Part shown: in pieces, positions 1 to 10,145 of the stretch
Position numbering within the stretch: the first letter of the stretch is position 1
Layout: each line of letters starts with the position of its first letter
Origin: Ananas comosus
Lineage: Eukaryota > Streptophyta > Magnoliopsida > Poales > Bromeliaceae
DNA length: 64,000 bases
Assembly (NCBI RefSeq): GCF_001540865.1
Contig: NC_033629.1
Location: forward strand, 12,978,373-13,042,372
Direction: 5' to 3'
Notes under the pieces: generated by a model
What the model was told of the DNA's origin: nothing
What the model saw: the letters and a program-made list of their open reading frames with translations, nothing else
Databases searched by the model: none
Position numbers and translations under genes: made by a program

Positions 1-67
1 GGAGGAGCCGTTGTCGTCGTCGTCGGAGAGCGTGCAAAGCCGAAGTGGTGCAAGCCAAGGGCGGCGG

Positions 68-2085
68 ATGGAGGAGGGGTCTTATAACATCATCAAGAAC
101 ATCACCAATATGACTTCTGGGTGGAAAGTTGTGGCGGAAGAGTTCACGTTTCCTCCCGGCAATGCGCCTTTCAATAGTTGCCATGCTTCCACAATCGTCG
201 AGGTTTCGATCGTCTCCGCATTTTAAAATTTTCCGTCGAGTATTGGTATGCAATCTCTTTAACGGCATCTAGATTTATTTGTTAGGTTGAGAAGGGCAGC
301 TTTTTGCTGGCTTACTTTGGGGGGAGCCGGGAAGGCGCCCCTGATGTGAAGATTTGGTTGCAAAGTTACAATGTATGTGCATCTTGTTTCTTTGCTATTT
401 GTGATCTAAAATGTGGGTTTTGTGCATTACTACGATAAAGGATTACGGAGAAGAGGGTGTTATAATTTGCAGGATGGATCCTGGCATGCTCCGCAAGTAG
501 CCGACGAAGAAGAGAACGTACCGATGTGGAATCCAGTTCTTTTCCAGCTCCCCTCTCGAGAGATTCTTCTCTTCTATAAGATTGGCCAGGAGGTCCAGAA
601 GTGAGTTTTACCTTCTTTTGGCGCCTGTTTAGCCGGACTCCTGGAATAGGTCCTGAGCAATTGTCATGATAAAGAATCTAGAGCTTTTGCAGTGGCGAGA
701 AGCTAAAATGAGCTTCTGAGCCCGAATTTGAGGCTTGTGGTTCTGCTGTAGTAAATAGCTGTTAGATGTGGGTGGATGTCAAAGAGAGAACAATGTTAGC
801 ACTTCTCCGGAAGCACTTCTTCAGAAGCTCTACTGTGTGTCGTGCTTTGTGCTTTTACGAAAAAGAAAAGCAGTCCATCAAGCAAATCCCTGAATTCTTG
901 ATTATTTTATGAAATACTTCTCTCCGTGCGTAGGTGGAGCGGCTGCATGAAACGTTCATTGGATGGGGGCGTAACCTGGTCGGAGAGAGAGCAGCTTCCT
1001 CCTGGTATCCTTGGCCCCAGCAAAAACAAGGCGAGTAATTTACGTCCTATGTAGTACTTCCGCAGGATAAGTGAGACCCGTTCAAGTTTAGTGTTGCCTA
1101 ACTCCTATTCGTAATATAGCCTATCTTGCTAGAAGATGGCCGCCTACTTTGTGGATCATCGGTCGAAAGTTGGAACTCTTGGGGAGCTTGGCTCGAGGTA
1201 ATAGTTCCGACGCCATTTCTTTCTTGGATTATGCAACTTTGGCACAATCGTTGTTCTTCCTTGTTTCTGACTAAAATAGATCATTTCATTGACTGGAATG
1301 CCCGTGGCTGGAACTTGTAAAACGAAGTTTTAGTCCAAATTTTTACAAACAAAAGAAAAGGCAAATTAGTTGTCTCGCAGAAATGCTGAATCAATAATAT
1401 GTAGGTCACAACGGACTCCGGCCGGTCATGGAAGAAATACGGTCCTATCTACATTGAAGACGAAACCCTAGGCGTGATTCAACCCGTCCCATACGTGACT
1501 GCCAGGGGGACTATCCGCATGCTATTGAGATCATTCGAAAGCATCGGCCGGATATGCATGGCAGAGTCGGAGGACGGAGGCATCAATTGGAGCTATGCAC
1601 AGCCCACTGAGCTTCTGAACCCTAATGCAGGTTCTTATCCCACCCCACCCCCCTTTTTTTTTCTTCCCTTAAACGAAAAACCGAGTTCTGTCGCCTCACT
1701 TTGTAGGAATTGATGGTAGGAATCGACGGGGTTAAGCTGAAGGACGGACGGCTTTTACTCGTATACAATACCGTTTCGAGAGAAGTGCTGAAAGTTGCTA
1801 CTTCTTTGGACGACGGCGATTCTTGGACTGAGGTCCTGACATTAGAAGAAACCGGGGATATGGAGTTCTCATACCCAGCAGTGATTCAGACAAGCGATGA
1901 GCTCGTGCATATAACATACACCTACAACAGGACGCAAATCAAGGTATCCTTGTTGTGAACACTGGGAGTTTTTGATGATTTTGATCCAGTTTAATCCTTT
2001 TATCTTCGAAACAAAAACGATTAAATTTCGTTTATTCATTTTGCAGCATGTTGTTCTCCAGCCCAACGAAACTGTGAGGTTGTGA
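68..2085 (+). CDS. Sialidase-like BNR/Asp-box repeat protein
   Basis: Eight exons: 68-202, 286-372, 473-600, 934-1030, 1120-1197, 1405-1630, 1720-1943, 2047-2085. Together they give a 337-residue protein with consistent phases. Four Asp-box motifs (S/T-x-D-x-G-x-S/T-W) are visible: SLDGGVTW (exon 4), TTDSGRSW (exon 6), SEDGGINW (exon 6) and SLDDGDSW (exon 7). These mark a sialidase-type beta-propeller. The plant members are annotated as neuraminidase/sialidase-like, but their substrate is not established and plants lack ordinary sialic acid metabolism, so enzymatic activity is unproven. The exon 4/5 junction uses a GC-AG intron (AAG|GCGAGT). The reading frame is open from position 68 back to the window edge, so an earlier start is possible; the ATG at 68 is the first methionine seen. 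The exon 7 acceptor was set at 1719 because only that choice continues the frame into GIDGVKL. Confidence 0.85.
622..880. repeat. Intronic repeat rich in AGAAGCT-type words
   Basis: This lies in intron 3 of the sialidase-like gene. It begins near GCGCCTGTTTAGCC and contains many GAAGC/GCTTC words. Similar sequence lies in introns of the coiled-coil gene (about 8300-8525) and of RH32 (about 42720-43225), where the outer end reads GGCTAAACAAGCC or GGCCAAACAAGCC. It is probably a short non-autonomous DNA transposon. Its exact ends and target-site duplication were not resolved. Confidence 0.35.
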
Positions 2086-2708
2086 AATGGGAGGATTGTG
2101 ATGTTGTGAAATAAGGTCGTCGTAAATTTCTTCTTGGATATTTGAGAATATATATTTAGGGTAAAGATGGAACCAGATGGAGCTCTGTATTAATGTTGTT
2201 CGTTTAAAGTAGTGGTCGCAATGTAATGAAATCAAGGACCCTGGCACAGGGTCGCGCCGGAAACTTGCCGGTACGGTGCGTGTCAATCCGTGCCGATGCG
2301 TGCCGGTCAAAAAAATTTTTGTGTGCCGACACATAATAGCATGAAATATTTATTATCTTTAGCAACAAAATATTCTAACTATTTATTATATTTTTTTATC
2401 GTATGTTTTGAATTTTATTGAAAAAATTACTTACTAATTTAAAGAATTGAGAGTTTTGAGCTGTGCCATCGGTATGGGGTCTATATCGTGTCGGTATTTT
2501 GTTGGCACGGTACGAAATGATGGATACGGTCCGTGCCAACGGATACTTAAAACTTGAATGAAATACTTCTTTGAGGTGTCATTAATCCAGGGAAAGTTTA
2601 TATGCTGTTTGAGATGAAACCACTTGTCTCGGAATAGGCTTTGAGCTCGCATGTCCCGATCCTAAGAAGAAGCTCTTGTGAGCATCTCTAAATAAGGGAA
2701 ATGTCTTT
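2086..2708. other. Gene-free spacer with degenerate repeat
   Basis: This contains the 3' flank of the sialidase-like gene. From about 2236 to 2560 there is a block with inverted-looking GC-rich words (GGCACAGGGTC and CGGTACGGTGCGTG on one side, GTTGGCACGGTACG and GGTCCGTGCCAAC on the other) around an AT-rich core. It looks like a decayed transposable element, but family and borders are not clear. No open frame of note was seen. Confidence 0.3.
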
Positions 2709-2719
2709 AACATTTCTAG

Positions 2720-2897
2720 ACTTAACCGACCATCCTTAGAACAAGTGACAAAGAGTTTAGTGGTTGGTATCCGAGATTCAAGTTCGAATCCTAGTTAATT
2801 CGTATTTCTAGCTAAGTTTATTTCTAAATGAAAATAAACGAAGCAGGTAGTGTGCTACCTATCTCTCTCTCTCAAAAAAAAAAAAAGAAAAAAAGAA
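2720..2897 (+). mobile_element. tRNA-derived SINE, copy 1
   Basis: This is a short retroposon with RNA polymerase III promoter boxes: an A-box-like GAGTTTAGTGGTTGG at 2753-2767 and a B box GTTCGAATCC at 2782-2791. It ends in a CT-rich tract and an A-rich tail. An 11-bp direct repeat, AACATTTCTAG, flanks it at 2709-2719 and 2898-2908, as expected for a target-site duplication. Its body matches the copies at 13265-13426 and 60648-60774 (reverse). It sits in the spacer upstream of the PP2C remnant. Confidence 0.85.
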
Positions 2898-2908
2898 AAC
2901 ATTTCTAG

Positions 2909-3547
2909 TTTTAACTTTTGTTCCTTATTTCGATATCATTTGATTCTCAATGCAATTGTGATCTCTGGTCAAATACAAATTGCTGTAACACCACTGCTTA
3001 AGGATTATACGGACGCATAATTTTCGAGGGGTGCACCTCATTGGGACGAAAAGACTAAAAGAGTATGTAAAGATACGTGAGGTCTCAACTTCAACAATAT
3101 TTTATCATAGTAAAATGAGGAGAAAAAAAATTGTTTTTAAAAAAAATATTAGGAATGGTTTTTCCCATCTTTTTTCTTTTATATTTACAATTTTACAGAG
3201 GCTGTCTTTTTTTCCCTTTTCTTTAATTTTTTTTGTAAGTCGGCGCCGCTTATAAGCTAACAAGAAGGAAAGTTTACTCCCACCAACAATAGCAATAAGG
3301 AAGCTCAATTCCATCACCATGGAGGCATCTCACTGTTCCTATTTTTCCTTTTTCTTTTGTTTTTGTTTTTATTTTGGCTAATCAGTGAATACCCATATAT
3401 TTCTTTAAATCTTTAGTTAATTAACAGCTATGTGTCATCCTTGGTAACCATAAAGCAAGTATGGATGTAAAATGCAAGTTCAATGTTGACCTTAGGTTAA
3501 AGATGAGCAAGAGTCTATATATTGCTAAAATTAGTTTCCTTCAATAG
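2909..3547. other. Spacer upstream of PP2C remnant
   Basis: AT-rich DNA with long T and A runs. The first exon expected for this PP2C family (a start methionine followed by a Lys-rich MKEK-like segment) was looked for here and in 2086-2708 and was not seen. Nothing else can be supported. Confidence 0.4.
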
Positions 3548-5370
3548 GTTGGAGCTCCTGTTGATGCACAAGTGTGTGATAGTGGGAAAGGAAAGAGTAG
3601 ATCATCAAGAAGAAAGATCACATATGGCTACCACTTGGTAGAGGGAAAGACGCGCCATTCAATGGAGGATTACCATGTTGCCGAGTTTAAGAGGTTGGAT
3701 GACAACGAGGTCGGCTTGTTCGCCATCTTCGACGGCCATTCTGGTACCGACGTCGCGAGTTACCTCCGCGAGCATCTGTTCGACGATATTCTGCATGAAG
3801 TATATATATAAATCTCTTTTCTCACCTTTCTCTGATTACCTTCAATCTTGCAAAGTTTCATATTGATTGATTCTCGACATCATAGCCATAAAGAGCTTCT
3901 CTTCAAGGGGGTAGGGTCATTTGTCCTTGTGTGGTAGTTATATGGGTAATTTCTACCAGTCTAGGAACTTAGTTGAAGGAGTAAGACCGCGAACTAAACA
4001 TAATGGTTAGGGACCCGAATGCGGAAAACTGTTGAGTACCAAATTGAAACTTTGCTATAATGTTGAGAACTAAAGGTACAAACATAACTAGTGCGGTTTT
4101 GAATTGTGTGAACAGCCAGATTTTTGGAGTGATACTATGAAAGCCATAAGAAGAGCATATCATAGAACAGATGGTAAGATCTTGAAGAGGAAGGAGTGCG
4201 ACGTTAGGAGAAGAGGCGGCTCAACTGCGGTCACAGTCATACGGATCAATGGTGAGGCACTGGTGGTCGCGAATGTCGGAGATTCCCGCGTGGTGATCTC
4301 CGAGGATGGCGTGGCGAGGCAGTTGTCGGTCGACCATGAGCCGCTTAAGGGGCAACATGAGATCGAAAGCCGAGGGGGTTTTGTGACCAATGTGAGAGGT
4401 AAGCAAGAATTTAAGACACACACTCTCTCTCTCTCGCGCGCGCCCTCGCAACATAGTGGTTTGGTTTGGCTTATGCAACAGTGTCTTTATTCTGATGCAG
4501 CTAGAAATCTGTCTAAATCTTTTTCTGTACCAAAATGTTGAAATGACTTTTGAAATTCTATTCAAACGGCATCGCTAAAGCTCTAGAGTCTATACAAACT
4601 CAAACAGGCTCAAGTGTTATGTAGGAAAGCTCGATATGAAAGTATTTTCTAAATTCTCTTCCTGTAGTACTAAATGTGAGTTTGCACTATTGAATATAAA
4701 CATTTAGGAAATCTGCCTAGAGTAGATGGGCAACTAGCAATGTCTAGGGCATTTGGTGATAGGACATTGAAGGAGCACATAAGCTCGGATCCCGATGTCA
4801 TGATTGAGATATTGATGAGGATGATGAGTTCATCATTTTAGCAAGTGATGGTCTATGGAAGGTATATAAGATTCTTTTTTGAGTATGTATTCAACCACAT
4901 TAATATAATAAATTGTATAGAAGTTAGAACTTCCGATGAAATTTAAGCTCTACTTTGGCACTTATACTAACAATGTGGTTCAGTGGTGTAACACTGAAAG
5001 CTAGAAGCTATTTTCTATTAGAAAACAGCACATAACACAAGTTAAGGAGCAGATTTTTCTAATATTTATAGTTTTCTCAGATTGAAACTCTTCACTCATT
5101 ATCTTCTGACCAAATATGTTTCATTATGAATTTGTAATCATATGTTTCTGATGATCATTTTGGCTGTTGGCATAGGTGATGTCAAACCAAGAAGCAGTGG
5201 ATACAATCAAGGGCATAAAGGATGCTCAAAGGGCTGCAGTGGAGCTTAGTGATGAAGCACTTACTAGGAAAAGCAAAGATGACATCTCCTGTATTGTTGA
5301 TTGTTGTTCTCCTTCAGTGACAACCTTCTCTGTCCTCAGAGACAACATAGAGTTATGTACTTTTTGTTAG
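3548..5370 (+). pseudogene. PP2C-type protein phosphatase, probably a broken copy
   Basis: Four exon-like blocks: 3548-3799, 4116-4398, 4708-4861 and 5176-5370. PP2C signatures appear in order: MEDYHV and FAIFDGHSG (block 1), GGSTAV and VANVGDSR (block 2), SRAFGD (block 3), and KSKDDISCIV (block 4). These include the acidic metal-binding residues of this Ser/Thr phosphatase family. Three things suggest it is damaged. No start exon is visible before 3548. In block 3, after DPDVMIE (about 4811), the frame shifts: frame 1 reaches TAG at 4838, while the shifted frame reads on as an acidic stretch, then EFIILASDGLWK. One missing base would explain this. The C-terminus after SCIV also departs from the usual short VxF ending. 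Canonical introns survive. A sequencing error cannot be ruled out for the frameshift. Confidence 0.8.
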
Positions 5371-5429
5371 TATTTTGATTTAAAACAAGTGATTTAAAAC
5401 TTCTTTATATGCTTTAAAAATTCAATTTG

Positions 5430-6110
5430 GCCTTTGGACTTTGTGGGCAGCCCACTGTCAATGGGCCTTGCCTGGGAGCCCAAGCTTTGGTCTCTTTTCA
5501 TGTGGTGTTTAGTCCCACATTGGAAAGAGACCCTCACTTGCTCTGGTTTATATTCTACTTTATTCACATTGTTATTACTTGGGAAGTGATGAGAGTGGAG
5601 CTCTCGTCTAAATACACGCACGCGCGCACGACACGAGCCGAGCCGGGCCGGGCGGCGGCGCGCGTGAACCCGGCTCATTTTTGTTACACTTTTCGTTTAT
5701 TATTTTATTTTTGGCCTTACCTGGATTAGGTCCAGATTTGGTTCAGTCGAAGGGTCGCACCTCGGGACTCAACCAGCCCCAACGGTCTACCTCGGGAAGG
5801 TGGTCTTCCCGTTGGAACCCTTCTCCTATTTACTAGGGTGAGTGGCTGGGTTAGGATAGTAGTGACATACAGAAACCCTAGCCTAAGCTTCTTCCCTTTT
5901 CTCTCTTCTTCTTCTTCTTCACTGTTTTGCTGGATCTCTGAAAAGCTGTGACGGTTCGTTCTTGCGCCACCCTGAAGCCGTGCCGACGGGGTGGACGGAG
6001 GTCGTTGTATCGCTATGAGTGATTGCCGGCGCCTCGTACGTGGAGGGGCAATCTTGCTTCTAGGACAGTGCAATCGCACGCCTCGACTCACAGGCTCCAT
6101 CTAATCCTTT
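5430..6110. repeat. LTR-retrotransposon-like fragment (solo LTR candidate)
   Basis: This contains TTTAGTCCCACATTGG at about 5508, a word typical of many plant copia-type LTRs. It is followed by a leader-like GC-rich stretch and a C/T-rich segment with AACCCTAG. No gag-pol sequence is visible around it. Exact ends and target-site duplication were not identified, so solo-LTR status is inference. Confidence 0.4.
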
Positions 6111-6605
6111 ATTCTCCATAGTTTTTTATTTATTTCATTCTTAATCAACGTTTCTAAAAACAGTGGCTAAGTTGTTTTCAAACAAAATTGTTTATACAAA
6201 TATTTGACTAAAGATTTGGAAAGAGAACTAATTTTTCCAACACTTTTTAAGCCAGTGAAATGTGCGTAAAAATATATGATACTGATATGAACTATGACGA
6301 AATAGGAGATATACACTGCTACTTTGGCTAGTTTTACCGAAACTAAAACTGATATAGCTAATACTAACAACATAATGCATCACTGCTACAAAGAATATGT
6401 GATCTAATATACCTAAATTTTACATTAAAAAAAGGATGCTAAAATGGGGATGCTTACCGATGAATCGCAAACTTCCCACCAATCATAGAGGATAGGAACT
6501 TGGATTGAAGAAATTATGAGACACATTGTCTTGATTTTCTCTGATTAATCTGCAACCCGTGGAAATGATTAAGAGTGAATATAATTTTCGCCTTCGATGG
6601 TCTTA
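6111..6605. other. Spacer, 3' flank of the coiled-coil gene
   Basis: About 500 bp of AT-rich DNA lying after the stop codon of the minus-strand coiled-coil gene. It probably includes that gene's 3' UTR. No other feature was seen. Confidence 0.4.
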
Positions 6606-9138
6606 CTACGTCTTCTGTTTAGTAGTGTGGGGCAGCTGAATCTTCTGGCTGTTAATGCTTGCCTCTATAAGCTTCGACCTTAACCTGAGCCTCTGCATAC
6701 CTCGTGTCCACTCGACGAACCCCTTCATTCCCCTAGTAACATGAGGGTTCAGCAACTTGAGCGAGCTCAACTGCCCTAGATTACTTGGGCTTGATCCAAT
6801 TGTGTCGGAGTTTACTTCATCGTTTGGTAGTCTTCGATTCTTGAGATTCTCGCCATCAACTGAAGAAGATCCTTTCTTATTTGACTGTCGATTATTAGTA
6901 CTCGAACAAAATATTTTGTCATTCTCTTTGTCGTCATCCCAATCTGTTCCACTAACCAACGCATTAGTGTGTTCGTGGAGACCATTTGCCAATACCTCAC
7001 TCCCTTCCAGGGAATTACTCGAACCCTGCTCTTCGACTTTGTTCACACTTACCCACCCATCATCATCTTCAGTATCTCCAATCGTGTCTGCCCCCTCATT
7101 AGTACATCCGCTTATCGGTTCCTCTAACTTCTCTGTCTCAGCGCTCACTGGGTGGATCTTGGAGTCATGGCTCGCAAGGCTACATTCGGAAACTTGGCTA
7201 ATCTCTTCTTCACTGGTTTCTTCAATAAGTTCCTGGAAGATAGAGAAAATGTCCTTCGAATTTGGAGGTTGGTAAGAGAACTCCCTCATGTCGGGAACAT
7301 TAATCAACTCGACTGCATCTTTAAGCATATGGGCCTCTTTCACTGGTTCCAGATCTGTGACTTTAGCAGCTTGCACTTGTAGAAAAGCCTGAAGATCAGC
7401 TTTTAGCTTATTCAATTCGGAATATTTGTTATGTAGAGTCAGATTCGCATCTATCAACTTCATCTTCACCCTCTCCTCGCGCCAAACTTCTGCCATCTGC
7501 AACATCCTCCTCTCCTCTTCGACCCCTTCTCTTATTTTCACCGATTCTCGTTTTAAAGCTTCAATCTCGGACTTGTCTTCACCAATCTCCTTCACCAGTT
7601 CATCGCACGCATCCTCCGCCAGCTCGCGGGCCCCTTTTTCCCTCTCGTAGTCTCGCAAGTTCTGCTTTGCTCGTAAGTTAGCCTCGTTCAGCTCAGCAGC
7701 CAATTTAGCATTCACAACTTCCATCCTTTGTCGGTTTTTCCTCTCCCCACTAAGATCGTTCTTGATGGACGCGATAATATTTTGAATTTTCTCGTGCTCT
7801 CTCCTTCGCCAAGAGGCCTTCTCCTCTTCAAACTTCTGCAACATGCAGTCGACCTTTTCATTTACAGACCGTCTGTCAAACTCGAGCTCGTTAATCCGTC
7901 TATGAGCAAACTTGAGCTCTTGTTGGAGGCAAGAAACAATCGCAACCGATGCAAATTTAGTCGCAATCTCCGATGCATTACACGCAGCACAAGTTTCTAC
8001 CTGATCAAAGTACATAAATTGAGCAACAAATCAAACAGAAATAGAGGAAAGTTATGAATAAACTATGAATACCTTCTTTAAGCCACCATTATTCGAGAAA
8101 TGTGACAAGATGGCGATAGCTCGGCCATTCCTTGGCTTATTATGAAGGATTATTGCGTCGCGACAACAAGGACAAGGTGATTGTAGATGCCTGGAATTAA
8201 CCTGCAATAAGCAAAAGAGAGATCATTAATCTTAAACAATCAAATATCACCTAAAAAATCATAAGAAAATAAGGCTCACACTGGTGATCACCATCCTACA
8301 AGTCACTATTGTCCTGAAACAACTTCTCTAGTCCAAAAAGTAGTTGTAAAGCACTTGCGATACAAAAATAAGCTTCTAGGCACCAAAAGCATAAGCTCGA
8401 ATTTGAAGTATTTCAGAAACTATTTGAGTGCGAATTCAATCGAAAGGCAATTAATGATTCTATGAACTCAAAGAGCACTTTCTTTTAGAAGCTCGCGCCA
8501 GGCCAAACAAGCCATAGTGAGGTCATAAATACCAGAATAAGACTAAACGAGAGGATCATACAAAATGCAAATATCCAGGTATAATGAGCTCATAGAACAC
8601 CACAGTCGACCGTAGCATGAACAATGCATATCCATATTGATCAACCAAATTTGTCAATTTTGATGTAATTACAGTAGAATTGATGTAATTTATTCACCAA
8701 AAAAAAACGCAATTTTTGCTGAAACTTTGGAACTCTTGTTCTAGGTTTCACCAAGCGAAACGAATCAACAACGAAAAAAGTGATCTTCAACATAAAAGTT
8801 GCGATCAAAATCCGAACAATTACCTCAAACCCTAATTCAGCTCTCCTCTCCTCCCCTCCTCCGCCAACCCTCGGCGGCCGCATCCGCCACAGCGCGGCGG
8901 CGACCCTCCTCGCCGACGCGGCGTCCCCCCCTCCTCCTCCCTTCGCGGCGTCCCCCCCTCCTCCTCCCTTCGCGGATCGATCGGAGCCGTCCAATCTCCA
9001 CACGCGGAGAGGAGTGGCGGCGCCGCTCCCCCTGCGGGGGCCGGGCTTGGCCCGGCGGCGGCGGAGGCGGTGGCGCGGGTCCCGAGACGGGGTTAGGGTT
9101 AGGGTTTCGGAGATCGCCGGGGGCGACTCCGACGCCAT
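6606..9138 (-). CDS. Coiled-coil protein of the At5g41620 / USO1-like type
   Basis: Three exons on the minus strand: 9138-8824, 8201-8073 and 8000-6606, giving 612 residues. All joins are in phase 0. The N-terminus has an Arg-rich segment, the motif ATPLRVWRLD, and SARRVAAALWRM, which resembles the SARKLAAALWE motif of the plant At5g41620 family. The middle (roughly residues 165-390) is a long charged coiled coil ending with EEERRMLQMAEVWREERVKM, the most conserved block of that family. The C-terminal 220 residues are Ser/Asp/Glu-rich and look disordered. Exon 2 encodes CPCC and exon 3 begins near CAAC, so a small metal site is conceivable. Codons near the start include telomere-like repeats (TLTLT). 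An ATG at 8015 lies inside the last intron and is not the start. The family's function is poorly known; a cytoskeletal or trafficking role is only suggested by names. Confidence 0.78.
8300..8525. repeat. Intronic repeat, AGAAGCT family
   Basis: This lies in intron 1 of the coiled-coil gene. It carries AGCTTCTAGGCACC and AGAAGCTCGCGCC words and ends with GGCCAAACAAGCC at about 8503-8515, as do related sequences in introns of the sialidase-like and RH32 genes. It is probably a non-autonomous DNA element; borders were not resolved. Confidence 0.35.
8921..8974. repeat. 27-bp perfect tandem duplication in coding DNA
   Basis: Units 8921-8947 and 8948-8974 are identical. They lie in exon 1 of the minus-strand coiled-coil gene and encode two copies of a nine-residue unit, KGGGGGDAA. 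The reading frame is kept. Recent slippage or unequal exchange is the likely cause. Confidence 0.85.
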
Positions 9139-9671
9139 CGGAGTGGGCGAGGGAGTGAGATGAGCGGCGTTTTATGTGTTTTGTGTACGAGCGAAAAAAA
9201 ATTAGAATAAAGTGGAAGGGTTAAATGGAAAAGATACCCACAAAGAGCGTATAAATAGATCCCCACGTGTGGCGCGTATTGCGCTTTTTCTAAGCAGTAG
9301 TTAACAGTTTTTTAAAATTTATATTTTATTTCGGAATTTTGAATTTTAAAATTTAAATGGAAGATCATTGACTTTTTTTTGAAGTTTTAAAATTTAGCTG
9401 AATAAATTAATAAATTAATTAAAATGAATGAGATCTTGTTTGTTTGCAATCTAGAGATGAACAAAATCGTACCGAAATATTTTGTTCGATTCGAATTAGT
9501 TTAGACGGAAATCTAAGAATAATAATTTTTTTTGAGGGAACACAAACTTTAATTTAGATGTGAGATGATTGACCAAATCACAATTAACAAGAGTTTTTGA
9601 ATTTTATGATTTCTATAGCACACTAATCGAGAGATTTGTTAAGTTTTTTTTCTAAAAAAAAAGACATTTTA

Positions 9672-10145
9672 TATTCATCTTGAATCCAACACAATCATGG
9701 GGAGATTTGTTAAGTAATAATAATTGATGTAGCAATCTTTGTTTTTATTTTATTTTATTTTTTTTTGGGACATTGAAGTTACATACATTTATGGGTTAGG
9801 TTTGATTAATAATCATTGAAATTAAATTCATCTTGGATCCACCAAAATTGGTGACAAGTATATGTTATAACATTAAATGACATGATTTTATGAAGTTATA
9901 AATAGCCACTACATCCATCTTGGATCTACCAAACTTGGTGATAATTTTAGTGTTCCGCATTAATGTGAAGGCTTATTATCATATAAATTAATTTACACTA
10001 ATCTTGGATTTATCAAAATAATGAAAATAAACTAAAATGGATTCTACATGCTAAGTTAAAAAAATTGCATTTGACTTATGGGGATCCTCTTTAATCTCTC
10101 TTAAAAATGACACGACATTCATCTTGAATCCAATAATATTAGGTG
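9672..10145. repeat. Five degenerate interspersed copies of a ~28-bp motif
   Basis: Variants of TTCATCTTGGATCCACCAAA begin near 9674, 9826, 9912, 9995 and 10116, with spacings of about 80-150 bp. Three of them continue into an AA-x-TTGGTGA-like tail. This looks like an old, decayed tandem array with diverged spacers. No coding potential was seen. Confidence 0.55.

Noticed and set aside
2782..2791. tRNA gene suggested by the B box GTTCGAATCC
   Set aside because: No cloverleaf can be drawn; the same sequence recurs with target-site duplications, so it is a SINE.
5727..6100. Minus-strand 124-residue Arg-rich frame
   Set aside because: It lies in the LTR-like fragment; simple composition and no domain.
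6757..7275. Plus-strand open frame opposite the coiled-coil exon
   Set aside because: A Ser/Phe/Leu-rich mirror of a Glu/Lys-rich coiled coil; no independent evidence.
7978..8015. ATG at 8013-8015 as the start of the coiled-coil protein
   Set aside because: It lies in the last intron; a good acceptor at 8001-8002 and an in-phase upstream exon with family-like motifs show that the protein starts at 9138.
8300..8520. CACTA element suggested by CACTATTG ... CATAGTG ends
   Set aside because: The apparent ends near 8289 and 8519 lack matching 3-bp duplications and subterminal repeats; treated as an undefined intronic repeat.
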